The notes beneath the pieces are model-generated. The model made no database searches, was not told where the DNA came from, and worked only from the letters and a program-made list of their open reading frames with translations. The position numbers were made by a program, and so were the translations under genes. From positions 414,046 through 478,045 of the forward strand of contig NZ_JAGFNP010000004.1 of assembly GCF_017592475.1 (NCBI RefSeq): a stretch of DNA of 64,000 nucleotides, written 5' to 3'. The DNA comes from Glycomyces niveus. GTDB lineage: Bacteria; Actinomycetota; Actinomycetes; Mycobacteriales; Micromonosporaceae. Of the stretch, positions 35,116-44,021 are shown piece after piece (the stretch's first letter is position 1; each line of letters opens with the position of its first letter).

Positions 35116-37281
35116 TCAGTGGTTGATGCCGGTGGCGCGGCCGAGGCCGGCGAGGATCTCGGCGACGAGGACGGGGTCGAGGGCGTCGCCGCGCAGGGTC
35201 GGGACGCCGCGGCGGCGGTTCTTGGTGGGCGAGAACCAGACCCAGAGGATGCGGTGGCGGCCGTCGGGGTCGGGGTCGCGGTAGTCGGGGCTCGGGTCGA
35301 TCTCGGCGAGGAGGTGCGCGTTGTCGACGACAGCGGCGCTCTCGGCGTTCAGGCGCTCGCGCGGCAGCTCGCGCGCGAACAGGTAGGCGAGTTCGATGGG
35401 CTTGTCGGGCTCGTCCCAGTACAGGTGCTTCCAGTCGAGGACTTCGCGCAACGCGGCGAACGCCGCGGTGGCGCCGGAGAAGCGGTCGAGGACGCCGGTG
35501 CGGGCCTCTTCCTCTGTGAGGGTCAGGGCAGGGCGGGCGAGCTGGTCGAAGGGCTGCAGGATCTCGTAGTCGGCGAACACTTCGGTCCACAAAGGCAGAT
35601 CGGGGCCGAGGAGCGCGGGGTGGGCGAGGCGGACGCGGCCGCCCTCGGCGAGCTCCAGCGGCTTGTCGTTCACGTCGGCGAAGCTGCCGTCCTCGGCGAG
35701 CCGGAACCCTTGCGGCCCATCGTGGGTCTCGCCGATCCAGAGCAGGCCCTTGGCGAGCGAGGCGAGCACCGGGTTCGCGAGGAGGCGCGCGAACCCGTCC
35801 GCGTCCCAGATTCGGCTGGCGAGCATCGCGTCCTTCAAACGGTCGCTTTGGAACGCGAGCTCGGCCGTGAGGTCCTTGGAGAGCTTGCGGAACCGAGCGG
35901 TCGAGGCGGCGGCGGTCTCGGCGTCGTCGCGGAGCCCGGGGCGCGGCAGGCGCGCCCGGAGCTTCCCGGCGTCGTCGGCGATCCGGAGCTTGAGCCGCTC
36001 GTCGGCCTTGATGTGGAAGGCGCGCGGCCCGAAGTCGAGCACGAGCTGCGCCGGATCGTCCAGGCCCAGGGTGGGCGCGGCGCGGTCCGCGAGCGGTTCC
36101 ACTTCGGACTTGATGCGGGCGGCGACGGCGGCGGCCTTGGCGGCGGCGAGTGCGCGCACCGAGTCGTGCAGCTTGCCGCGGGACATGCGGTAGAGGGCCG
36201 GGAACGCGATGTCGGCGGGCAGGGCGGCGAGGGCCTCCAGGCCGAGTCCGGTCAGCAGGAGTTGCCGGGCTCCCCACTTCTTGACGTGCTCCTCGAGCAG
36301 CGCCACGGCCTCGGTGCCGCCGAAGCGCCCGAGCTGCCCGATCATCCAGGGGAACCGCTGCGCCATCGCGAGTGAGAACCGGGCGAGCGAATCGCGGTCG
36401 CAGGCCTCGGCCACGGTCTCGACCGCCGGGTACGGGGTGCGCGGCGTCCACTGCGAGAGCACGTTCATCAGATGTGACACCGCTTCGCGCGGCAGGACCG
36501 CTTTCCGGTCCGCGGTGAGCACCGGCGGCAAGTCCGTGTTCCTGAGCCGACCGCCTACGTTGGGGTTGTTGAGGAGGGGGCGATCGGGGTCGGCGAGGAC
36601 GGCTTCGACGCCGGCGACCGCTTCCGGCCCGTGGACCTCGACGGCCTGGACGACGGCTTCGGCGCCGTACCGCCAAGCGAGGAGGCGGAGCGCGCCGCGC
36701 GCGGTGGTGCGCTGGTACACCTTGGGACCGAAGGCCTCCGGGACGAGGAGGGCCGCGGCGTGGAGGCCGTGGCGGTCGAACCAGTCGAGGCCGGCGTCGC
36801 GTCCGGCGTCGAGGCGGAGGAACCAGTGGGCGGCGAGGGCTGCGGCGGGGGTGCTGCGGATCGGCAGCAGGGCGTCGCCGTGCCAGGGCAGGTCCTGGAG
36901 CTGCTCGACGGCCTGGTCGGCGAGTTTGGGACCACTCCGGGCAAGTTGGGAGCGGACGCCGTCGGCGACACTGAAGCCGTGGCGGTAGCTGTAGACCCGG
37001 TCGTCGTCGATGCCGTCCCAGTAGGTGTCGGGGTCCCATTCGACAAGGTCGGGTTCGAGGGCGAGGGCGCGCTCGAACTCGTCGCCGCGGCCGACGAGTT
37101 GCGGCGCGGGTGCTTCGAGGCCGGGGATCTCGCGGGGCGCGGTGCTCTTGCGCTTCTCGGTCCAGGGCGGGGCGACGAGCACCTTCGGGAGGTCCGCGAG
37201 CGCCGCGACGGGAAGTCCGGAAGGCTGCGACTGGACGGTCACGTCGAGTCGTTCTTCTTGTGGCGCAAGGTGTTCGGCCAT
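35116..37281 (-). CDS. DUF4132 protein E, short paralogue without the N-terminal region
   Basis: This protein of about 721 aa is the shortest of five tandem paralogues. Its sequence begins at the point equal to about residue 385 of the long copies (VLVAPPWTEKRKS, like LLVAPPWTVKRPK in copy A), so the HEAT-like N-terminal third is missing. The DUF4132 core is present but diverged: VLDFGPRAF near residue 432, then LPRPGLRDD where the others have LPKPGAKDD. It ends ALDPVLVAEIL plus a short tail, as in its siblings. ATG 37281 is chosen because two earlier ATGs (37320, 37314) fall in or at the -10 box. It leads the moxR-DUF5682-vWA-SWIM transcript. Confidence 0.82.
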   Translation of the reverse strand: MAEHLAPQEERLDVTVQSQPSGLPVAALADLPKVLVAPPWTEKRKSTAPREIPGLEAPAPQLVGRGDEFERALALEPDLVEWDPDTYWDGIDDDRVYSYRHGFSVADGVRSQLARSGPKLADQAVEQLQDLPWHGDALLPIRSTPAAALAAHWFLRLDAGRDAGLDWFDRHGLHAAALLVPEAFGPKVYQRTTARGALRLLAWRYGAEAVVQAVEVHGPEAVAGVEAVLADPDRPLLNNPNVGGRLRNTDLPPVLTADRKAVLPREAVSHLMNVLSQWTPRTPYPAVETVAEACDRDSLARFSLAMAQRFPWMIGQLGRFGGTEAVALLEEHVKKWGARQLLLTGLGLEALAALPADIAFPALYRMSRGKLHDSVRALAAAKAAAVAARIKSEVEPLADRAAPTLGLDDPAQLVLDFGPRAFHIKADERLKLRIADDAGKLRARLPRPGLRDDAETAAASTARFRKLSKDLTAELAFQSDRLKDAMLASRIWDADGFARLLANPVLASLAKGLLWIGETHDGPQGFRLAEDGSFADVNDKPLELAEGGRVRLAHPALLGPDLPLWTEVFADYEILQPFDQLARPALTLTEEEARTGVLDRFSGATAAFAALREVLDWKHLYWDEPDKPIELAYLFARELPRERLNAESAAVVDNAHLLAEIDPSPDYRDPDPDGRHRILWVWFSPTKNRRRGVPTLRGDALDPVLVAEILAGLGRATGINH

Positions 37282-37315
37282 GGCCTGCTTTCGTGGGGCG
37301 GGATCGTCTCGCATG

Positions 37316-37338
37316 AGCATATGAGGGGGGTGCGACAC
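37316..37338 (-). promoter_or_regulatory. RecA-NDp/PafBC-like promoter of DUF4132 gene E
   Basis: GTGTCGCAC (37338-37330), an 8-nt spacer and TATGCT (37321-37316) fit TTGTCRGTG-N8-TAnnnT, the RecA-independent damage promoter. It abuts the terminator hairpin of gene D. Transcription from it would yield a leader of about 30 nt before ATG 37281 and would also express the MoxR module. Confidence 0.7.
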
Positions 37339-37381
37339 GCCTCCGGCCCACCGCCTTTCGAACAGGCGGCGGCCCGGAGGC
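37339..37381 (-). terminator. Hairpin terminator after DUF4132 gene D
   Basis: An 18-bp stem with two mismatches (37339-37356 with 37364-37381) and a 7-nt loop lies just past the gene D stop at 37389 and directly before the gene E promoter. It would separate the two transcripts. Confidence 0.65.
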
Positions 37382-37388
37382 GGCCGCC

Positions 37389-40300
37389 TCAGCCCTGGTC
37401 GGTGAGTTTCGCCAGTGTGGACAGCAGTTCGGAGGCGATGACGGGGTCGACCGGGCCGAAGTCGGTCTTCGGCGCGGGCACGTCCCAGCCGTACATCGCG
37501 TTGCGCGAGACGACGACCTTGCGGAGCTCCTGCGTGTCGTACATCTCGACGTAGCCGACGGTGATGCCCGGGTCGAGGTCGAACACGAGGTAGCCGACCC
37601 CGGGGAACGGGCAGAACATGCCCGGTTCGATCCCGGCGTCCTGCGGCGGGGTGCGTTGCCAGCCGCGGCTGGTGAGGCCGAGGAGCTTGCCGACCGGGAC
37701 GGCGGCCCCTTCGAACCGCGCGAGGCGGCCGGTGCGCAGCTCCTCGTCGGTGAAGGCCATGACCGGGCGGGCGAGCTGCGAGAAGGGCTGCAGGATCTCG
37801 TAGTCGGCCAGGATCTCGGCCCAGGCGGGCACGTCGTCGAGGATCGCGGGGTGGGCGAGGCGGACGGCGGCGTCGGCGGGCAGCGCGAACTCGTTCTCGT
37901 CGACGTCGCTGCAGCCCTTGTCCTCCGCGAGGCGGAACGCGGTGCGGGCGGTGCCGTGCTCGGCGATCCAGACGAGGCGGCGGGCGAGGTGCCACACGAG
38001 CGGGTGCTGCACGAAGTGCTCGTCGAACTCGGCGGGTGTCCAGGTGCGGCCTTGGACCATGGCGCGTTCAAGGCGCTTGACCTGGTCGGCCGCGACGCTG
38101 CGGAGGTCCTTGCGCAGGGCCGCGAACCGCTTGTAGGCGGCGTCGGCCAGCAGCTCGTCGTCCTTCGCGCCGGGTTTGGGGAGGCTCTTGCGGGGCTTGC
38201 CGTCCATGTCGGTGACGAACGGCTTGAGCGCTTCGTCGAAGCCGACGCGGAACTGCCGGGGGCCGTAGTCGAGGACGAGCGCGGCCTCGTCGCGCAGCCC
38301 GAAGTCGGGGACGAGGCGGTCGGCGAGCTGTTCGCCGGTGAGGCCGAGATTCGCGGCGATGGCCTGGATCTGGTCGGCCGCTTCGGATTTGATCGCGGCG
38401 AACTTGGCCTTCTCGGCGATCTGGTTGATCGCACGGAGCGCGGCCTCGGTGCCGATCGCGCCGAGCACCGCCAGGCCGGTGACGGCCCGCTTGTGCTGGT
38501 TCTCCCCCGGCCACTTCGCGACGAGGGGCTGGAGGAGGCGCACGGCCTCGTCGTCGCCGAAGTGCGCGAGCTGAGTGAGCGCCCAGCCGTCCTCGGAGGG
38601 GGCGCCGGCGGTGAGCCACTGCTCGAACAGCGCGATCGAGAAGCGGGTCAAGGAGGTCCGGTCGCACGCCGCGGCGACGACCGCGACGCCGGGGTACTCG
38701 AAGCCGGGCGTGCCGAGGGCGAGGACGGTGACGAGGTTGTGGACGGCGGCGTGCGGGAGCGCGTGCTCGCGGCCGTTCAAGAGCACCTGCGGGAGCAGCA
38801 GGGGCGAGACCCACGGGGCGGGTTTGGGGACCGGGATGCCGACGGGCATGAGCGGGTCGACGTCCACGAGCGCGTCGATCGCGGCGGCGGCCTCGTCGCC
38901 GTACCGGGCGGCGGCCTCGTGCACCAGGTCGGGTCCGTGGGTCGCGGCGAGGTAGCGGAGTGCGGCCTCGGCGCCGGCGCGGAGCTTCTTGGGCCTGCCG
39001 AGCGCGTCGGGGACGAGCAGCGCGGCGGCGTCGGCGGTGTGCCGGTCGAGCCATTCGATCGCGAAGGAGCGCAGGGTCTTCAAGCGGACGAGGGCGTCGG
39101 CGGTGTACCGGGCGGCGGTGAGGTTGGCGAGCGGCAGCAGGAGGGTCCGGCGGAAATCGGCGTCGTAGGCGGTCGCGGCCAGCACCTGGTCGGCCGCGGC
39201 GGCGCCGAGGTTGGCCACGAGTCGCTGCAGGAGTTCGATGCGGTAGTAGCTGCCGCCGGTCTTCCAGTGCGGCAGGAGTTCGGTGGCGACCTCCACGGGC
39301 GCGAGGGCGAGCATGACCGTCTGCTGGAAGGAGTCCTTGTCCTCGAATCCGCGAGTCTCGTGGATCCAGCGGTCCGTGGACCATTCGTCGCTGCCCTTGT
39401 ACTGCTCGAAGGCGTAGTGGTGCTCAGCGGACCATGCTTCGCGTTCGCCCTCGGCCCAGGTGGCCGTGCTGACGGGGAGCGGGTCGAGCTTGAGGACGAC
39501 CGGCGCGGCCGCGGCGGCGCCCGCGGCCCAGGGCGGCGAGACGAGCAGCGCGGGGACGGCCTCGGCGGGGGCCTCGGGGACGGATTCGCGCCCGGCGGTG
39601 AGGACGGCGAGGGTCTCGCGGGTGGCCTCGTCGGCCAGCGGGAGTGCGACGTCGAGGAGGATCGGGTCCGAGTGGAGGATCGCGGCGAGCCGACCGCGCT
39701 CGGTTTCGTCGGCTCCTGGCACGCGTTCGGCTATGAGGGCGATGGCGCGCCGGGGGAAGTTCGCGGCGGCTTCGATGGCGGCGCCCATGACGTGCGGCTC
39801 CTTGAGCCGGTCGAGGAGCATGTCGAAGGCGTCGCTGCTCGGCATCGCGGCGAGCGCTCGGTAGAGGGTCTTGAGCTCGTCGGTGTAGTTGTGGCCCTCC
39901 AGATAGTGTTCGATCACCGGGAGGGCCTCGGCGCCGAGCCGGTGCAGGAGGTCGGCGATCTCCGCGGTGGGCACCCAGTACCGCCCGAGCAGGGCGACGT
40001 CGAGCGCGGCGAGGTGCTCGGCGGACGCGACCACTTCGAGGATCAGCCGCGAGACGGACCAGTTCGTCTGGTGCGCGCGGTAGTCGTCGCAGACCTCCGT
40101 CATCCAGTCGTGCTCGTCGGGGAGCACGAAACTCGCGGCGAGCCGGTGCCCGGGGTCGGTGCGGCGCTCGGCGACGGCGGCGAGGATCGCGGCGTGGTCG
40201 GCGTCGGAGGCGGCGGCCGCGATCGCCCGGAGGTCGCGGATCTCCTGGCGCTCTTGGTATCGGGACCAGTTGTAGGAGTTGAGCGGCCGCCGCTCCAGGC

Positions 40301-40727
40301 CCACGGCGTGCTTGCCGTGCTGCGCGGTGTCGAAGGTCATGGCTTCGACGTAGGCGGCGAAGGCGAACGGCAGGTCGTGCTCGTGCGCGACGAGGTCGAA
40401 CAGCGGCCGCAGGTTCGCGGGCGAGGAGTTCGTGGAGGGGTTGGCGAGCAGGAGGACTGCCGCCGCGCCGAGCACGTCCCGCTTTCCCTCGAGGAAGGCC
40501 TTCGCTGCGGGCTGGAACTCCTCGTTGCATGCCGAGGCGAGGCGCTCGTCGAGCGCGGGCAGATGCGTCGCGAGGTACTCGCGCCCGGTCTCGGGGTCGA
40601 GCTTGACCCTGCGCACCTTCGAGTCGCCGCGGCGGGGCTGCACGAACCGCTTCCAGGTCGAGGGGAAGGCCAGGCGGTCCTCGTCGGGGAGGGCGGAGGC
40701 GGTTGAGGGAGTCTCGGTTTCGGTCAT
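37389..40727 (-). CDS. DUF4132 protein D, full-length paralogue
   Basis: This protein of about 1112 aa starts at ATG 40727 (MTETETPS); the frame is open further upstream but only as antisense-phase sequence of gene C. It has HEAT-like helical repeats in the N-terminal third, then PPALLVSPPW, and the DUF4132 core from about residue 818: VLDYGPRQFRVGFDEALKPF, GKPRKSLPKPGAKDD, LRKDLRSVAADQVKRLERAM. It closes with PVDPVIASELL. No WGR domain is visible, unlike E. coli MolR/YehI. Exactly 7 nt separate the TAAGCT box from the ATG and there is no Shine-Dalgarno, so translation is probably leaderless. Function unknown. Confidence 0.85.
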   Translation of the reverse strand: MTETETPSTASALPDEDRLAFPSTWKRFVQPRRGDSKVRRVKLDPETGREYLATHLPALDERLASACNEEFQPAAKAFLEGKRDVLGAAAVLLLANPSTNSSPANLRPLFDLVAHEHDLPFAFAAYVEAMTFDTAQHGKHAVGLERRPLNSYNWSRYQERQEIRDLRAIAAAASDADHAAILAAVAERRTDPGHRLAASFVLPDEHDWMTEVCDDYRAHQTNWSVSRLILEVVASAEHLAALDVALLGRYWVPTAEIADLLHRLGAEALPVIEHYLEGHNYTDELKTLYRALAAMPSSDAFDMLLDRLKEPHVMGAAIEAAANFPRRAIALIAERVPGADETERGRLAAILHSDPILLDVALPLADEATRETLAVLTAGRESVPEAPAEAVPALLVSPPWAAGAAAAAPVVLKLDPLPVSTATWAEGEREAWSAEHHYAFEQYKGSDEWSTDRWIHETRGFEDKDSFQQTVMLALAPVEVATELLPHWKTGGSYYRIELLQRLVANLGAAAADQVLAATAYDADFRRTLLLPLANLTAARYTADALVRLKTLRSFAIEWLDRHTADAAALLVPDALGRPKKLRAGAEAALRYLAATHGPDLVHEAAARYGDEAAAAIDALVDVDPLMPVGIPVPKPAPWVSPLLLPQVLLNGREHALPHAAVHNLVTVLALGTPGFEYPGVAVVAAACDRTSLTRFSIALFEQWLTAGAPSEDGWALTQLAHFGDDEAVRLLQPLVAKWPGENQHKRAVTGLAVLGAIGTEAALRAINQIAEKAKFAAIKSEAADQIQAIAANLGLTGEQLADRLVPDFGLRDEAALVLDYGPRQFRVGFDEALKPFVTDMDGKPRKSLPKPGAKDDELLADAAYKRFAALRKDLRSVAADQVKRLERAMVQGRTWTPAEFDEHFVQHPLVWHLARRLVWIAEHGTARTAFRLAEDKGCSDVDENEFALPADAAVRLAHPAILDDVPAWAEILADYEILQPFSQLARPVMAFTDEELRTGRLARFEGAAVPVGKLLGLTSRGWQRTPPQDAGIEPGMFCPFPGVGYLVFDLDPGITVGYVEMYDTQELRKVVVSRNAMYGWDVPAPKTDFGPVDPVIASELLSTLAKLTDQG

Positions 40728-40734
40728 GGGCGAC

Positions 40735-40757
40735 AGCTTAGGAACCGGGTACGACAC
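40735..40757 (-). promoter_or_regulatory. RecA-NDp/PafBC-like promoter of DUF4132 gene D
   Basis: GTGTCGTAC (40757-40749), an 8-nt spacer and TAAGCT (40740-40735). The -10 is followed by 7 nt and the ATG of gene D, so the transcript start and the start codon coincide. Confidence 0.75.
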
Positions 40758-40783
40758 GGGGTTCACTGTGGTGTGCACTGTGA

Positions 40784-43700
40784 TCAGGAGGCGCAGGCGT
40801 CGGTGAGCGCGCCGAGCACCTCGGCGGCGGTCACCGGGTCGATCGCTTCGCCCGGCAAGGGCTCGGCGTAGTCGGGGTGGCGGTTCGCGGTCGTGGCGAA
40901 GTGGACGGAGACGAGGCGGTGCAGGCCGTCGGGGTCGGGGCTGAAGTCGGTGACGGGCGGATCGATGTCGACCAGGAGGCAGCCGCCGGAGACCTGTCGC
41001 ACCAGCGGGTGGACGTACTCGTGGTCGTCGGGGCTGCGGTACTGGCGCATGATCGGGACGGCGTCGGCGAGCGCGCCGAGCCGCACCGTGCGACCCTCGA
41101 ACCGCCGGAGGCGGCCGGTCGCCCGCTCGTCCTCGGTGAACGCCGGCGTGGGGCGGGTCAGCTGCGGGAAGGGCTGGAGGATCGCGTAGTCGCGCAGGAT
41201 CTCGGTCCAGGCGGCGACTTCGGCGGGGATGAGCGCGGGGTGGGCGATCAGGACCCGGGCGTCTTCGGGCAGCTCGAAGCGGTGTTCGTCCACATCGGAG
41301 AGACTGCCGTCCTCGGCAATGCGGAAGCCCGTGACGCTGCGGCCGTCGTCGGCGGCCCATACGACCCGCCTTGCGAGGGTCGACATGACCGGGTGCGCGG
41401 CGAGACGGCGGAAGTCGGCGGGAGTGCGGGTTCGTCGGTCCATCATAGACTTCTCGAGGCGGGCCTCCTCGTGGCGGACGAGGCGTTCGAGGTCGGCGAG
41501 GAGCCGCCTGTACCGCTTGCGGGAGGCCTCGGCGGTGGCCTTGTCGTCGCGGACGCCGGGGGCGGGGAGGGTCTTGCGTTCGCGTCCGGCCGGGTCGAAC
41601 AGGCGCGGGTTGAGGCGTTCGTCGAATTGGACGCGGAAGCGCCTGTGGCCGTAGTCGATGGCTAGGGTCTCGGGGTCGGCGATGCCGAGGTCGGGGATGA
41701 GCCGGTCGGCGAGGGCCTCGGGGTCGGTGCCGTGTCGGGCCGCGAGCCGGGCGGCGAGGCCGCGGGCGAACCCGGTGGTGGCCGGGAACTTGTCGAGGCT
41801 CCCGAAGCGGTGGACCGTCGCGAAGGCGCTGGCGGTGCCGATGTGGGCGAGTACGGTGAGGCCGAGGCGGGCGCGGTCGACGTGGCTGTGGCCGGCCCAG
41901 TCGTCGACGTGGCCGTCGAGGAGCACCGCGGTGGCGTCGGTTCCGAAGCAGCCGAGCTGGTCGACGGCCCAGGAGTCGGCCGAGGGGGCTCCGGTCGAGA
42001 GCCACAGTTCGAACAGGGCGATGCTGAAGCGCTCCAAGGACTCGGCGTCGCAGTGGTCGCGGACGGCTTCGGCGCCCGGGTAGGGCAGGCGCGGCGACCA
42101 GAGCGACAGGGCCGCGATGAGGTTGACGACGGCTTCGTGCGGGAGCACGGCGGAGCCGTCTCTCAGCGTCACCGGCGGCAGCATGCGCGCATCGGCCCAG
42201 TCCCCCGGTTTCGGGGCGGTGCCGAGCGGCACTTCGGGAGGGGTGTCGAGCAGGTCGCGGACGGCGGCGACGGCGTCGGGATCGTATTGGGCCGCAACGG
42301 CTTCCAGTACCGCCGCGTCTCCGGCGATCCGCGCCGTGTATCGCAGGGCGGCCTCAGCGGCCGGGCGGGTCCGCTTGTCGCCGCCGAGGGCCGCCGGCGT
42401 GAGCAGGGGCGCGGCGTGGGCGCCGTGGCGGTCGAGCCAGTCGAGGGCGTGGACGCGCCCGGATTTGAGGCGCACGAGCCAGTCGGCGGCCCGGTGCGCG
42501 GCTTTGGCGCTGCGGACGGGCACGAGCGCGGCGCCGTACGCGGGTTTGCGTGCGATCTTCTCCACGACCGCGTCGGCGACGGCGACCCCGCCGCGGGCGA
42601 GCTCCGAGAGCACGACCGACTGGAGTTCAAGCGAGGCGCGGTTTCGGACGTCGCCGACGACCTCAGCCCAGTAGGCCTCCTCGTCCCACTCTCGGAAGGC
42701 GGGCCGGATCGCCATGGCCCGCTCGAATTCCTCAGGCTCCCAATGCAGCGTGACTTCGGTGGGCGGCTCGAGGCCTTGCAGCGGCACGGCGGCCTTGCGG
42801 GCCTCGCGCCACGGCGGGCTGACGAGCACCGGCGGGAGGCGGTCGGCGGTCGCCTCGGAGAGCGGGCCGGCCCCGAGCAGCCCTTCGACCGCTTCGCGCG
42901 CTTCGGGTTCGAGCAGGTCCAGGATCGCCTCGTCGACGGCGGGTCGCAGGACGCCCGCGAGCTTCCACCGTTCGGCCGCCGAGTATCCACCGAGGCGCGG
43001 CGGCGTCAGGCGCGCGGCCCGCAGCGGGAACCGGGACACGGCCTTCACCAGCGCCTCGACCACCTGCGGTTCGCCGATCCGGTCGAGCAGGTGGGCCATC
43101 GCCTCGTCGCTCGGGATCGCGGCGATACCGTCGAACAGCTTGGCGCGGACGGTCCCGCCGATGCTCTTGTACTTGAACGTCCCGACCAGGACCGGCAGCG
43201 CATCGGCGCCGAGGTTCGCGACGAGCTCGGGGACGGTCCCCTCGTTCAGGTCGCTGATGTCGATCTTCTTCCGGCCCAGGCGCTTCAAGTGGTCCGGCGT
43301 TCCCACGAACCGCCACGGCCCCTCCAGCGAGATCGCTTCGACCGCACCGGATCTGATGTCGTCGCAGGCGTCGTCGACCCACTCGTGCTCGTCGGGCAGG
43401 AGGAACGCGGCGGCCAGCCGCCGCCCGGGGGTGCCGCGCCGGGCGCCGACCGCGGCGACGACGCGCGCGTACTCCTCAGGACCGGCGTTCGCGATCATAG
43501 CCCGCAGCCGCGGGACCGGCCCCGTCGGCCGCATCCAGATCGACCAGTTGCCCTCCGACGCGGCCGGGGCTCGGCGCGGGAACTCTCCTTCCGCGCCCCA
43601 GACCTGGTCGTGCGAGAGCCCTTCGACGAACGCGGCCGCGGCGAACGCGAGGCCGTGGAGGCGGGTCCACGCCTCCACTTCCTCCCGGTAGTGGATGGTG

Positions 43701-44017
43701 TCGCGGTGGTGGTAGTCCACCAGGCGGCTCCGGACGTGGCGCAGTTGCGCGGAGACCAGTGAGAGGCCGAGCGGGGTCGCCTCGCCGCGCAGGTAGCCCA
43801 GGGCGCTTTCGGCGAGGTCCGGATCGGACTCGGGGTCCTCCCAGGCCTCGATGGCGGCGTCCCGGTGCTCCTCGACCAGGTCGCTGAACCACGCGGCGGT
43901 CTCCGGCCCGGGCTCGAACGGGTAGCGGACGCCGTTGCCGGGGCGAGCGGTGACCAGGGACCGCTCGATCCATTCGGCGGGGACGGTGAACCGCGCTTCG
44001 CTCGCGGCGTCGTACAT
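40784..44017 (-). CDS. DUF4132 protein C, diverged full-length paralogue
   Basis: This 1077-aa paralogue is the most diverged of the long copies. The N-terminal half has HEAT-like repeats (for example LGADALPVLVGTFKYK, then AIPSDEAMAHLLDRIGEPQVVEALV). The core reads AIDYGHRRFRVQFDERLNP and KTLPAPGVRDD in place of VLDYGPR and LPKPGAKDD. It ends AIDPVTAAEVL. The start ATG 44017 is only 4 nt after the gene B stop, and no promoter of the kind seen before A, B, D and E exists here, so B and C are one transcription unit. Function unknown. Confidence 0.85.
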   Translation of the reverse strand: MYDAASEARFTVPAEWIERSLVTARPGNGVRYPFEPGPETAAWFSDLVEEHRDAAIEAWEDPESDPDLAESALGYLRGEATPLGLSLVSAQLRHVRSRLVDYHHRDTIHYREEVEAWTRLHGLAFAAAAFVEGLSHDQVWGAEGEFPRRAPAASEGNWSIWMRPTGPVPRLRAMIANAGPEEYARVVAAVGARRGTPGRRLAAAFLLPDEHEWVDDACDDIRSGAVEAISLEGPWRFVGTPDHLKRLGRKKIDISDLNEGTVPELVANLGADALPVLVGTFKYKSIGGTVRAKLFDGIAAIPSDEAMAHLLDRIGEPQVVEALVKAVSRFPLRAARLTPPRLGGYSAAERWKLAGVLRPAVDEAILDLLEPEAREAVEGLLGAGPLSEATADRLPPVLVSPPWREARKAAVPLQGLEPPTEVTLHWEPEEFERAMAIRPAFREWDEEAYWAEVVGDVRNRASLELQSVVLSELARGGVAVADAVVEKIARKPAYGAALVPVRSAKAAHRAADWLVRLKSGRVHALDWLDRHGAHAAPLLTPAALGGDKRTRPAAEAALRYTARIAGDAAVLEAVAAQYDPDAVAAVRDLLDTPPEVPLGTAPKPGDWADARMLPPVTLRDGSAVLPHEAVVNLIAALSLWSPRLPYPGAEAVRDHCDAESLERFSIALFELWLSTGAPSADSWAVDQLGCFGTDATAVLLDGHVDDWAGHSHVDRARLGLTVLAHIGTASAFATVHRFGSLDKFPATTGFARGLAARLAARHGTDPEALADRLIPDLGIADPETLAIDYGHRRFRVQFDERLNPRLFDPAGRERKTLPAPGVRDDKATAEASRKRYRRLLADLERLVRHEEARLEKSMMDRRTRTPADFRRLAAHPVMSTLARRVVWAADDGRSVTGFRIAEDGSLSDVDEHRFELPEDARVLIAHPALIPAEVAAWTEILRDYAILQPFPQLTRPTPAFTEDERATGRLRRFEGRTVRLGALADAVPIMRQYRSPDDHEYVHPLVRQVSGGCLLVDIDPPVTDFSPDPDGLHRLVSVHFATTANRHPDYAEPLPGEAIDPVTAAEVLGALTDACAS

Positions 44018-44021
44018 GCGC

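Noticed and set aside
37656..40706. Long plus-strand open frames through the DUF4132 array (for example 37656-40706, 41732-43762, 45387-47402, 47870-50758)
   Set aside because: All lie exactly antisense to DUF4132 genes with conserved protein sequence on the other strand, and have the composition of antisense shadows. They were considered as overlapping antitoxins or regulators but nothing supports that.
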